A stretch of 64,000 bases of DNA, taken from NCBI RefSeq assembly GCF_018139145.2, contig NC_059477.1:27755502-27819501 (forward strand), given 5' to 3'. The stretch is from Gymnogyps californianus. Its lineage: Eukaryota; Chordata; Aves; Accipitriformes; Cathartidae. A program made the position numbers and the translations under genes. Of the stretch, positions 1-12,228 are shown piece after piece. Numbering within the stretch: position 1 is the first letter of the stretch; each line of letters begins with the position of its first letter. The notes under the pieces are model-generated. The model saw nothing but the letters and a program-made list of their open reading frames with translations, was not told where the DNA came from and made no database searches.

Positions 1-2579
1 CTTAGAAGGATGAATTCCAATTTCAATTTAGGGGCTTAAATCCCACAAGCTAGCATATGTGTTTGCGTTTCTGATCATCGCTTTAACTGATCTATATATA
101 ACACTGCCCAAGTCTTCCCCTTAATTGATTTATAAACTAGTATACGAATAAAATAAAATCGCTTCTCATAATTTCTCTTGTTCAACTCTTGCTAAGTTCC
201 TTTAAACTTCTTCCACAGACTCTACTTACCTTGATTAACCTGAGTAATTTTACCATCCAGCTGAATGAAGCTACAAGAGGAATTCAGCAGAATTATGCCC
301 TGCATCTCCAAGGACACCAACAAAAGGCCAGCTCAAATTTATTGTCACCGATTAAACCACGGTTGTTTAAATACACATCAAAATCTTGCCTAGTGGACTG
401 CCAGTAGCTTAAGTTACACTGCCTGCAAAAAGTTATTGTTTGCCAGAACACAGGAAAGTTAGGTATTACCTAGGTTGGAGCCAGTCACTTTGTTCCAAAA
501 TACAAAATGTATCCAATTGTCTAAGAAGTGAGGCTACCAAAAGGACGTGGGCAATAAATCAGAAGACTGTCAAGCGACATGAGATGTCTAGTCTGCTTTT
601 GCAAAGCAAAAGAGATGAACAGAAAGAAAAGGTTGTTGGTCTAAGCTCTTTTCCGTATGGCTGTGCAAATAACTCCAAGTACCTTTCTAAACATCAACCA
701 AAAGAACCTGATTCTTTTTATCACCCAAATAGATAATTCTTAATATCAAGTTTATAAGAATAATTTGCTCAGATTAGCTGCCTAATGCTCTGTATTAGCA
801 GCTCTCAAACTATTTGCTTATCTTCCTTCTTTTCCCAGAATATATTGTGCACCTCCCCTGTCACTTTAACAAGCACTGGTTTAACTCCCTGCATCCTCCC
901 AGGACAGGACAAGAGGAAGAAAGAAAGAAGGCTGAGCAACAGGGCTCCACAAGACATCCAGCAGGTTATACTCAGTCTCAGCACTCTATTCCTCGCTCTG
1001 CCTTCACTGGCGGCTTGCCTGGGAGCCAGGAATTAATGCCTCTGAGTCAGCCAGGTCTGCAGAAGCTTAGAGTGGAATAGAGGCAGTAAGTGAGCCTGCA
1101 CTAGATTCTCACAAGAGCCTCGTTACTGCTCACCTGCCAGCCTGAGGAAGTACTCTACCAGCATCAGCAACTGCAGACCCTCAGCTTGTTGCTGTCCTGC
1201 CTCAAGACACACAATGGCTGGCAGCTGAATAAAATCTGTTGTCCAAAACAGGTAAATTGCTCTTCACAGCTGGCAAGATGACAGCAAAGAAACCAAACAA
1301 GTGCAGGAATGAAGAGCTGCTCTTTTGCTTAAGAAAAAATGATCGAGTGTCAAGTGCTAACATGCTTTTCTGGAAGGCAGCAACCTCCAAGCCCGGTGCC
1401 TACTCAGGTATGTGGAATCCTCCTTCAGGAAGAGGGCAGGTCTCTCTTTTGGTAATCCTCTTCTATAAGTCTCTTCATCTGTTATTAACATCTGTGCCTC
1501 TCACCTCTGAGCATCCAGTACTGCCATTTTCAGGTGCAGTGTACTAAGCGACACTTTTAAGATGCTCTGCATGTGTGCTTGTAGGACAACATTGTCACAC
1601 CTGAGCTAACAACCATCTGCTTTGCTCAAGTATTGATAAGGGTGAAAACGGAACGAGCCTGCCTTTATCTCTAACCCCTCAGCGCTGAAGCTAGTTATAA
1701 TAAAGCTAAGAGACATATGGCTACTGCAGCACCTTTGCCTGCAGCACAGACAAAACCTGTGTTTAACAGATACTAAACTGCCTTTATCAGAAGAGACCTT
1801 AACACAGCCTTCACCAACAGGATTCCTTAAACATACCAGACAAACAAACTGCATTTTAAACAGGGCAAAACCATTTATACTATTATTTTAGCAAGAGCAA
1901 TGGCAATTACTACTGTGGTAGCTGCACCGTGCTCAAAACCACAGCTGCCCCCAAGACAGGAATACCGAAGTCCCTTTGAATTAGACAGCTTTGTACCAGC
2001 AGCACCGCGGAGGTCAGCACAGGGAGGAGTTACTCGGTTTTGCAGCCGTGGCTGTTGTGCCGTTTGCTACTAATACCGAAGTGAGCTCACTGAAGGCAAG
2101 CCGGGCTGGTTCCGCCCCACGCTGACCGCGCTACAGACAAGCCGCCTAACGGCAGTGAAGCCGGTTCCCTCAGGTGAGCACGAGCGGACCGGCCATGTTC
2201 AGCTCACAGAAAGGCACTGCCGGAACAACCCCGAGGCGCCGCCAGCAGCCCCCTCCAGCGAGCACGGGGTCCCGCAAGCACCCACCGCCACAAGCGGCCG
2301 CCCAGGGCCAAAGCTTAAACACCGCTCGCGTTACAGGCGGGCAACGGCGGCTCCGGCCCGCAGAGGAGGGAACCGTTGTCACGCGCCCCCCCGCCCCCCC
2401 CCCGGCGCTCAGCCGCGGCCGGGCCCAGGCAGGCAGCACCTCCTCCATAGCACGGCCCCCCACCCCTGAGGCACGTTCCCGCCACACCGGGCCAGGGGGA
2501 GACGGCGGACAAAGTCGGGGGGGGGGGCGGAATTGGTGCCCAAAGGCTGCCGGGATACTGGAAGACCCCCTCTCCTCAC
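1..2579 (-). other. Probable XRCC5 intron 1, partial
   Basis: The stretch to the left of the putative XRCC5 first exon shows no recognisable coding exon on either strand. The short open frames have no homology I recognise. A donor-like site near 226-232 on the minus strand follows an open stretch, but its translation is unlike Ku80. The right-hand 500 bases become GC-rich as they enter the CpG island. Confidence 0.5.
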
Positions 2580-3000
2580 CTTGCCGCTGCGCGCCATCTC
2601 GTTCGTTCCGGGACGCGGTGCGCCGCGCTCAGTGCTCCGGCCGGCGACGCGCCCTGTCCGCTCCGCGTCCCCCCGGGAACACGGCGGCGGCGCCTCGCGT
2701 TCCGCGGGGTGGGACGGGACAGCACCACCCAGCGGCGGGCGGCGCCACGGGCGGGACCGAGACAAAGGGCGGGCGAGGGGAGAGGAAGGGCTGAGAGGAC
2801 GGGAGGGGCCCGTCCCGGCACTGCCCCGTCCCTAGGCTCCAGCAGCGGGGAGGGGACGCGTTCCCCCACCGGCTGTGCGGCGGCGGAGCGGGGTGTGACG
2901 CGGCACTGTGAGGGGACACGGCCTCGACTTGAGCCGAGGCTGGTGCGGGGCGGGCCACAGGGGGTGGCCGGGCCGAGTATGGCCCGGCTGGGTGAGAGGG
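2090..3000. promoter_or_regulatory. CpG island, putative XRCC5 promoter
   Basis: This stretch is very GC- and CpG-rich compared with the AT-rich flanks. It surrounds the putative XRCC5 start codon at 2597. Two GGGCGGG Sp1-type boxes lie at 2749-2755 and 2767-2773, upstream of that start on the minus strand. An 11-base G run sits at 2517-2527 just inside the presumed intron. No TATA box is evident, as is usual for a housekeeping CpG promoter. Several long overlapping open frames here are a by-product of GC-rich sequence with few stop codons. Confidence 0.7.
2580..2597 (-). CDS. XRCC5: XRCC5 (Ku80) coding exon 1, partial gene
   Basis: Reading the minus strand from 2597 gives ATG and five more codons (MARSGK), then a good splice donor (AAG|GTGAGG). 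The mammalian Ku80 first coding exon is equally tiny and encodes a near-identical start (MVRSGNK as I recall it), also ending in phase 0. Ku80 pairs with Ku70 to bind DNA ends in nuclear non-homologous end joining. The call rests on this short match, the CpG island around it, and gene order: TMEM169 and PECR lie next to XRCC5 in other vertebrates with this relative orientation. I searched the remaining 2.58 kb to the left for the expected exon 2 (start of the vWA-like domain) and did not find it, so it presumably lies outside the window. Six codons alone would be weak evidence; synteny carries much of the weight. Confidence 0.6.
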
Positions 3001-6000
3001 GAGGGAGATGTGGGGTGCCCCCCTCATCTTTCTCCTCAGGTCATCCCCCCTGCCCCCCTCAAAGTGCCACATCTCGCAGGCATGACTGTATCTGCGATTT
3101 TGGCCATAGGGTGAGCCGTACGTAGCCAAGGTCAAACCTGGTTTGGGTGGACTTAGCTCAGGTCCCTGAGGAGAGGCAGCAGCAGGGCAAGCCTCCTGTC
3201 CTCTTGTGCCTCTAAGCACCTCCTGACTCACCCCATCTGTCACCCACCCCATGGGGCCCATCTGCCCAGGGCTCTCCAGCCTCTTCTTCCCAGTGCCTGG
3301 GAGTCTCACAGAACACATCTGCTGAGGGAGCAGCCATTCCCCTTCGCCACCAGGACAGAGCTCTGGGCTGGATGGAAGTGTCTGATAAGCCGCATTGTGC
3401 CCCTGGATCACCAGTGGTGTTACCAAAAGACTTAGACAATTTGATGAAGGGCCCCATTGGCACAACACTAGCTTTCTCCCAGCATTAACAACAGAGAGAA
3501 TTTCTCATCCAAATTACATCCAGGCTCTTTGATGGAACTGAAGCCTGCTGATTTTATAATAGATGCTATATCACATATATCTTGGCACCTGTTGGATATT
3601 AAATCATCACCAGAGATGTATAGAGAATGGCAAATATTTCAACACATATATTGAGTACTTCTTGTTCTGTATTGCCTTCCGTGTATCCTTTGAGAATATC
3701 ATTACCAGTGTTCTTTCTGTTCTCAGTGTATCTCAAAAACCACATTATTATCTATAATTACTATCAAAACAGAGTACAAAGTGGTGATATTAGTATAGCT
3801 ACAAAAGAGTACATCTCACATGAACACTTCAAAAACCTTGTACCAGAAGGCTGACCCTGCAAACACAAGTGTTTCCTTTTTATATTGAGTGATGTCTGAA
3901 GACAAAAATCCCCTTTCCCTACTCACTACATTGCCATGCTTTGGAATATTGGTAATTGAGGGATTCTCTCCTCAAAGCACTTTGCATATCAAAGGAACAG
4001 AGCAGCTTGGCAACGTGGCAAACATTTTATGGGAAACCTGTAGACAAAAAACCAGTCAGCAACTGCAAGAGAAAGCTGTGCGTTGTCTTCCTGAATATCT
4101 CCAAGGATATTTCAGATCAATCAGCCAAGGAAATCAGGTCTGCCTACTATTATTATTCCTGATGTTATCCTGGTCCCTAGGAGTGCTCAGCACAGACCAA
4201 AGCCCCTCCTTGGGCTAGCAATCAGGCAATTCCCCACCCCAACTGATTTCCGACATAGCTTGCAGTCTAGGCGTAAGACAAGAGATGTGCGTGCGCATGC
4301 ACACACACAAATGGGAAGAGCAGAGAAACAAGAACTGAGCAACTTCGTCGGCAAGGGCTTTTCACACACCAGCAGAAAAGCATTTTGCCAGGCATCATAA
4401 TCAATGAACATTTTATTTTTATGCCAGGGTCGGGAATTAAAACCCCAGCCCTGACTGCTGGCACAGAATATCGACACAAAACCCTTCATAGTCCTCTCCA
4501 AATCCTAGATTTGACATAAAAGCTGAATCCCAGGCTTCGGTCCAAACTCTCATAGCTAGAACAGTAATTGTAAACATTACTCAGAGAAGCCTAATTTGGG
4601 CATGAACTTGGAACCTCTGGTTTGCAGGAAGGTTGGTGTGCCCAGCCCAGGTACAGCACCCTGTTCCCTTACAAAGTCTGAGTAAAACTAAAGACACCTG
4701 TAACCATGAAACTCCATCTGTGATCTTCCTGTACATTAGCTCTCAGTCTGGCATAAACAGGGTCTTATAACTCTCTCGGCAAAATACACAAACAATAAAC
4801 CCAAACATTCCCCCTTCGCACCTTCATGCTGCCAAATTTCCTCAGAGCCATTTCCACTATTCAAAGGGAAAACTGGCTAATCATATCTGAAACAAACTTT
4901 AATCCCCATTTCCTTTTCCTTCGCAAGTCTGCGCAGAGCTCCCTTATAGGTAATCATCAGATCTGATTAATCTACTCCATCTGGGGGCACTGGGGCTTTA
5001 TTAGCTTGGATTAAGACTTGAAGATCTTTTCTTGTAAACGCTTGCCAAAAGATGCTTGTGATTAATTGGCCATTTCCATTTTACAGAATGTCAGTCTCTG
5101 GGTATAAATAATAAATATGTGATGTCTCAGAGGACTCAGCATCCAGGGTGATCAGCTGTAATCTCATTTGCAACAAAGTGAGTCAGACCTCAGTCCCTGT
5201 GAGGTTCTCACTCATTGCTCTGCTTACTCCTTTTTTGGTTACTTTTCTTCCCCCCAAAAACCAAAGCCTGGATTAAATAAGCACGCTCTTGGGAAGTACA
5301 ATGAGGGCCCTGCCTTGTGTTTAACTTCACTCGATGCCTTTACAAGGCAGCAAGGAAAATGGCTTCCCTGTTTTATTACAAGAAGGAATGTATTATCCAG
5401 AGAGTTGCAGCTGGGACCCAGCTGCTTATGGCAGCTCTGAGCAAATGTGAATGGCTTCAATGTAAAAGTAGAAAGATGACTTGGCCTTTCTCCCTCTTGG
5501 AGCAATTGCCCACAGGGTAAAACTCTGGATAAATGCCTGGTGGAAAGAGGAATACCGTAGCCATCTGGGATCTAGTCCAATAGTTTTACTGAAATAGATA
5601 CATGAAGCAGAACTTTCCACAGAAGAATTAACTTTGCAATCATTACCTATTCTTCGCTTGGTTTCATACGTAGAAGTGGGCACTAACTGCAAACTGAAGA
5701 ATTATGAACTGAATTTCCTACAGAGATAAACAAAGCAGGGCAAGGACACTGTGACACCAATCAGCCTTGTATTTCTACCAGTACAAGCTTGGCTTGAAAG
5801 ATGAAGTAGACAGGAAATTGGCACCCAAAGCACAGCAGAGGTTAGAAGCACATCTGTTAGCATGTTCCTGTGTTGGGCTTCATGAGGTGTGCACAGTTGT
5901 CTTCTCCCAAGAGGTCTTTCCAAACACCTGCTTGCAAGTGCATGCCAAAACTGTGGTGCAGAGCAACACTAGTATTTATTATGCCTATTTAGTGATTCCT

Positions 6001-7009
6001 GATGGTCCTTCCCAAGAGATGCAAGCCTAACATACAGTCTTTGCTTCGTTGCTTCTGTGGAATACGCCTGCAGGGAAAAGATCTCGAACACTGGTTTCAC
6101 TCTCTAAAGCAAAAGTGGTCTTTGACTTTGAGGATCAGCTGTAAGTCCACAGGGCTTGTCCTCTGGCCGCCTATGACTCATGAACACTTGGCACATTACA
6201 AAACTATGCCTTTAATAAACTTAAAAAAAAAAAATCCTTCTGGGGACTTAACAGTTCCCATCTGCTGGTCTACCTGCTTTGTCCATTTCCGGTTTAGTTC
6301 ATGCAATGGAAGGAAATGAGTCTACTAGATAACATAAGGAAGTTATTGTGATAGAAAAATTAGAAAGCTAAATAGGAAGGATTATACCACACCATCCAAC
6401 CTTGCCTGAAAACACAGAAGAACAACATAGTAAGGAGAGGTAATGAGTTATAAGAGTATATTGACTCGGGGTGTGTCCTGCCAGGCACATTCTAGCTCAG
6501 GGGCTCCCAAACTGTGGCAAATGGGTAGATCATGGCTGATACACAAACTACTTCAAAGCAGCACACCCACAACTCCTAGTTGCACACCACTGGAGAGGAG
6601 ACAGAGAATACTTCAGAAATGGCTCCACAAATCCTTCTGCACGGAGCTGAGAGACTCAGAGGCCCCATGTTCATAATTCCTCTTCCAAAAGACAGTGTCA
6701 CTATTGCTTTTCCTCCTCACTGCCCCCCACCCCAGCTGCTGAATTTACAGCCTCCTCTTTCCCTCTAACTGGTCCCTTTCTCTTCTCCAGACTATCCAGT
6801 TAACGCACATTTCTCAGGCAGAGTAAAAGCTTCCACTGGCTGTAATACACCAGCAGAGGCCTTATTAAGTGCCAGAGAGAGGGAAAGCATGAAGTCACAA
6901 GCCAACTCTGTTTACAACCCCTTTTCCCCATGTGGTATTTACCTTTTTCACACTATCATGGAGTCACACTGAGAATCACACTCTTCTGTAGCACACACAT
7001 AGTGTCCTG
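3001..7009. other. Intergenic, no gene seen
   Basis: This is AT-rich sequence between the XRCC5 island and an old LINE fragment. It has only short unsupported open frames and no splice-framed exon that I recognise. A segment near 4930-5110 has clustered homeodomain-type sites (see findings). Confidence 0.5.
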
Positions 7010-7800
7010 CAGAATTGCTGCCCATCCAGTAGTTCTCCCACCTCATGTTTGTTATTCCCAATGAACAGAACGGCACATTTGCCTAAAAAGTTGCATCCTG
7101 GGTTTTTTTCCTCTTTCAGATAATTTATGAAATTTGCGACAATCATTTTTTAGTTCTAATCTTCTCAGCCATTGTGCTTGCCATACCTCTCAGTTTGGTG
7201 TCATTTCCAGATTTCATAAGCACATTTTGTCTTCAGCCATGTCACAAAGGAATGGTGCTCAGCCTGAGATGGCCACCCCAGGAGTAACTACTAGACACAG
7301 CTCTATATATAGTGTTCTAGCTGCTTTTGCAGCTATTTTATCATACATCAAAATACACAACAGCTTCCTAGCCTGCTTATGAGAATGTTATTTAAAACAG
7401 CATCAAAACCTTATTAAAATCAAGGTAAATAATTTCTATCCAAAAAGCCTGTTTCTCTCTCACAAAAAAAAAGGTGATTTGACACCATTTGTTTTTTAAA
7501 AAAATCCTGTTTTTCCTTTTACTTATTATCTTCTAAGCACCTATAAATAGTTTCATTATTTGTTACGCTAGTTTCCAGCAACTGGAGTACAAATAGCTTA
7601 TAACTCCCTGACATCTTTGCACTCCCTCATCCCTTTTTAAAAGTAGATGTTATATTTGTAATCTCACTCACCTTTTCAAGGAAAATCATTGTGGTTCCTG
7701 AGGTTGCTTTAGCTAGTTTTATAGTTGCCTTGGATGAAATTCACCTGGCTCAGCTGATTTGAAAACATCTCCACTGTTTAAGCACACTGACTTTTCCTGT
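7010..7800 (-). mobile_element. Old degraded CR1/L3-like LINE fragment
   Basis: Several phrases here match, in my memory, the complement of the conserved distal part of ancient CR1/L3-type LINEs. Examples are the stretch reading 'cagtttggtgtcatttcc' near 7191 and 'agctgatttgaaaacatc' near 7752. They occur in the expected order for a minus-strand copy. The copy is heavily diverged with no intact ORF. The boundaries are estimates, and a repeat-library search is needed to fix the subfamily. Confidence 0.55.
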
Positions 7801-10800
7801 TTTATGTCGCTAGTGCTAATTGTGTTGCTGCCTGATTGCAGGTGACCTTTGTAAATGGACAGTCTTCCACAGCTGTCAATTATTTAATTAGCTCAAAAGG
7901 CAGAGGCATATGCTGGGGGTCCAAAGGTTTCAGCCCAGCTGAAACCCATGTGGCTGTCAGGAGGAGTCTATACGATGGGATTTCATTTTATTTCTTTAAT
8001 GTATTTTTCTTTAAGAAGTAAAGAGAACATTAAAGTTGCAAAAGTCCAGCTCCAAAATGTGAGGAAATCTGACATTAAAGTCTCTCTTACAACCTTAGCC
8101 AAGTACTTTGTGTCTGTGTATTATGATACAGGTTCAACTACAGGAGCAGGTACTTTTTTGTCCAGCAATGCCATAATCTCTTTCAACACATATTGGCATA
8201 AAATTAGGGCTGTGCACTAAAGAAGTCATATGACTCTCGCCTCATTTGTTACAAAAATTGGGAGACATAGAGTGAAAGAGGAAATTCTTATGATTATGGT
8301 AACTGAATGGCATTTTAAGAACTAAATTCTCTGGTTTTGTTCAGCAGGTTGCCTGTGTTCTGATTTACAAATCCCTTGAACCCAGGTCTCTCACCAGTAG
8401 GCACTGGTTATGTGAGTCACATTTTCTTAGCGCTCAGTTTGAGAAACAGTCAGATCTGCATAAGTGCTGAGCACTCACAGGTGTTCATGAAAGGAGCTTC
8501 ACTTTCAACACAGAAAATGCCTTATGATGCTAAATGTTCTGAAAAAATCAGCTGCAAGGCACCTGAGAGGGGCACTGAGACTTCATAGTCATTTGTAGCT
8601 TTTAAAATCCTTGTGCCTTTGTTGCCACATATAAGTTTATCAGCATTTATGTCACATGCTATTTAAAAAAAAAATAGTATTTATGTGAAGTACTTACATG
8701 TTACAGTGGCATGTATTATTGAGAGATTGCTTTGCACAATATGTGCAAATGGGTTTTGGCCACACTTTGAAATATAAGGGCAAAACAAAATGCTGGATTG
8801 GCTTCTCATTAAATGCTTTCACATGCCCCACTATATAAGCCTGGCACGCCAGAGAAAGAATAGCATGAACACCTGTGATTGAAGATTGCTTCAGATTGCA
8901 TACCTATATGGAATAGGGAGACATTGATTTTATATGAATATATTAAAAATTGGTGTGATGTAACTTCTTAGTATTTGCCATTGCACTTTCATGGTATGTA
9001 GACTTCTTTGGATGCATTTCTAAGCCAGAAAAAAAATACTGCAGTGGGGTTTTTTTCCCGTTTTTCAGTTCAGCCACTGGAGGGCAACATGATCCCAGTC
9101 ACCTAGGTAGAGGAAGCACTGCAGCCTGCAGAATTAGGTAGCGTGCATCCAGCAAGCACCACCAAACTGCAGAGGAATTTCTGCATACAGGTATGGCAGA
9201 AATTAGACAATTAAGAAAAAATATATATATACTTTTACATTGTACTTTTTTTGGAAGGTAGATTTAAAAATTTCTTCCTACATCTAAAATCTATTAATCT
9301 GAGTTTCTGCTTAGGATGATGTTTTCATGAGTTCTAAATCTGGATTAGCCAAAGGATTTCTGAAGGAGGCGATGCGAGGCCCACTCAGCCTGGTATCACG
9401 AGAGGTGAAATATTTCCAACTGCTAAGTAACTGAAAACCTAACACATGTTTCTACTCTTGAAATAACTCTGGCAGACTTTTCTGGATTATTTGTTAAATC
9501 CGTTACAACAGATGATTTCTGTATTACATTTTAGAGGACTATCAGCAGTGTAGGGTCTTATTTTCTTTAAAATTAATAGAAATAGTTTGGCTCAACTGAA
9601 CTCCAGAGCACTTGGGTTCCTGGAGAGGATGGGAGAGTTCATGTCAGATATGCTTGCTTTGGGGAAAGCAACAGCACAGCAAAAGAGTATCAAATAGTGT
9701 TTGAAAAAAGTTACAGCCGGTGTTTTAGGAAGAGGTAGTAAGTACAAAGTAGATGCCAATAAAATGAAACGGCACCTTGGAAACTGGGGGAAAATGCAGA
9801 CTGCATTTTAGGACACAGCAAAACAACAACATTTTGCACAGAAGTCTTGTATTGGCTGCTACTATTTCAGCTTGGGTTATCGGAGAAGCAGAATCTCATC
9901 CATCTTGTTCTCCATATGCTCTTCGTTTCACAGTCTTTCTATCTCACCTTTCTCTGTGCAGTAAGTCTTTGTTTGCAGCCATTAGCAATCCAGCTGTGTT
10001 TTCAGCATCTCTGGAAAGCACTTTCATGCAGCGGGATTGTTCTGGATAAACTAGCTAGGATAACTCACTGTGTGAAGGATTTGCTTTGTGGATGCACAAG
10101 GATAAGCTTTTAGTATCCTCCCACCACCACCATCATGCACGTATGCATGCACACGCATGCACTGGCTAATAGTCCAATTTAATCCTCAGAGCACAGGATT
10201 TGTTCCTTATCCATCCAAGCGGCCTGTGGGAGGGGACAGGGAGAGTCTTCAGCTGCCGAACAAGGCTCTTTCTGAGCTGGGAGAGAGGATCTCATTTTAA
10301 ATCCCTATTTGTTTGCCTGCACCTGGAAGCAGACTGAAATCAGACTGAAAGGATGTAAGTTGGGATCTTTAGAGAAATACCAGCCTTAATGCACTTTAAA
10401 ATGGAGGATGCAACATGGAGGATGGGGCGTCATGTTTTAAAGCTTTTAATTCTTGTGAGTTCCCAGTTTGTACAGCTTTGGGGGACAAAGCAGCAGTGTG
10501 AAGGAGAAAGCTGTTATTTGAGAGGGAAGAAGAAGGGATTAAGTTTGTTTTTTATTTGCATAAATTGATGCTAACTCATGACACTAGCAGATACATGACA
10601 GTGTCAGATGTAGAGGTAAGGGAAGAATAATTTCAAGTTTTCCCTGTCAATTATTTTTTGCAGGAATTCCTTTGAGGGAAGGGAGTCATCAAGATGACAA
10701 CTGCTGATTTCTGCAGGTTTTTTGTACTAGACGAGGCAGACATTCAAATTTTTATAACTTTCTATTGAAATAAATGGCAAATTTAGCCATCAAAAGAGAC

Positions 10801-11616
10801 TTGATTTTAGGGTGGAACTGGAGCCTCAGAGCAATCCTGCTGTAATCATGGGGCTGGCTGAAGTCACCACCACCACATGAAACTTTTGCCTTAGAGCCTG
10901 TTTCAATATTAGAGTTCATCGCTTCAGCGGTGTGTAATCGCATTGTAGAGACATCAGTATTATTATCTGCTTTGAGTCACTAAAGGTAGCTCTACCAACA
11001 TATATTTGGTGAGAACTGAGATGTCTTTTAGTAATGATGCTATATGTGCCCTGGGATGATACTGCTTACTGTATTAAATATTTCACTTTTTTTTTTTTTT
11101 ACTACATGCAGATACTAGGCATTATTTCTGCTCTTTTCTTAAGTTACAGGGGAGCTCATTTGAATAAATTAATGAAGGTTAAAATTGCTTGTGTTTATTA
11201 ATTCTGTGTGCAACTTTTACATGGTTAAAGTGTTAAGGAGAATCTCCATTATGATAGAAGGATATTCTAGTAATTGCCTGTAATTATAAGGGCGGCTCGC
11301 TACAAATATATTTAAATACATCATAGTGAAAGACATTAGAAGCTGACACTTTCATAGTTTAGGACAAGTAATGTATTTTAGAAAGAAAGACTGAATAAAA
11401 GGCATGCTCTCCTTAGGCCAACTACCCCAGGAGCCATTGGATTCATGCCCAGCATTGACACTGTAAAAGCCATTCAGTTTACTTACAATATTTGGGGTTG
11501 TTAGGATTGCAAGTGCAGGTGATTCAGATAGCCAGGCTAGAATAAATTAAGGTATATTTGTGTTATATCACAATGAGCCAGTTTGCTGTTATTTTGTAGT
11601 AGCAATAATTGATTCA
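7801..11616. other. Intergenic, no gene seen
   Basis: I see no recognisable exon or RNA gene here. There are short simple-sequence patches, including a CAC/ATGCAC-rich stretch near 10120-10162 and a T run near 11088-11100. Confidence 0.45.
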
Positions 11617-11621
11617 CTTAC
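11617..11621 (+). repeat. Target site duplication CTTAC, left
   Basis: CTTAC directly precedes the TG end of the solo LTR and recurs directly after its CA end at 12224-12228. Five bases is the duplication size expected for ERVL-type avian elements. Confidence 0.8.
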
Positions 11622-12223
11622 TGTCCTGGTTTCGGCTGGGACAGAGTTAACTCTCTTCTTAGTAGCTGGTACAGTGCTGTGTTTTGGATTTAGTGTGAGA
11701 ATGATGTTGATAACACTCTGATGTTTTAGTTGTTGCTAAGTAGCGCTTATCTTAAGCCAAGGACTTTTCAGTTTCCCATGCTCTGCCAGCAAGCAGGTGT
11801 GCAAGAAGCTGGGAGGGAGCAGAGCCGGGGCAGCTGACCTGAACTAGCCAAAAAGGTATTCCATACCATGGAACGTCATGCCCAGTATATAAACTGGGGG
11901 GAGCTGGCCGGGAGGCGTGGATCGTGGTTCGGGAACTAACTGAGCATCGGTCAGCGGGTGGTGAGCAATTGCATTGTGCATCACTGTTTTTTTTTTTCTC
12001 CCCCCCCCCTTCTTTTTGTTGCATTCTTTTTCATTACTATTATTATTATATTTCATTATTACTATTGTTAGTATTATATTTTACTTTAGTTATTAAACTG
12101 TTCTTATCTTAACCCATGAGTTTTACTTTTTTTCCTTTGCTTTCCTCCTCCTCACCCCACTGGGAGGGGGAGGGGGAAGCGGCTGCGTGGTGCTTAGTTG
12201 CTCACTGGGGTTAAACCACGACA
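11622..12223 (+). mobile_element. Solo LTR, avian ERVL-like, copy 1
   Basis: This 602-bp element begins TGTCCTGG and ends CCACGACA, with 5-bp CTTAC duplications on both sides. It has LTR architecture: a TATATAAA box at 11886-11893, a pyrimidine/T-rich tract, then an ATTAAA polyadenylation-type signal at 12092-12097. No gag/pol sequence is attached, so it is a solo LTR left by recombination. Two more copies of the same family lie at 19175-19766 (close) and 41446-42041 (more diverged, inverted). It sits between XRCC5 and TMEM169, oriented opposite to both. Open frames inside it are not genes. Confidence 0.88.
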
Positions 12224-12228
12224 CTTAC
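12224..12228 (+). repeat. Target site duplication CTTAC, right
   Basis: This is the right-hand copy of the 5-bp duplication flanking solo LTR copy 1. Confidence 0.8.

Noticed and set aside
226..300. Possible XRCC5 exon 2 on the minus strand with a donor-like GTAAG
   Set aside because: The translation before the donor does not resemble the conserved Ku80 exon 2 region, and the acceptor side is weak.
2629..3468. 279-residue minus-strand open frame next to the XRCC5 island
   Set aside because: Pro/Ser/Gly-rich translation across CpG-rich DNA, no recognisable domain, and it overlaps the presumed XRCC5 promoter.
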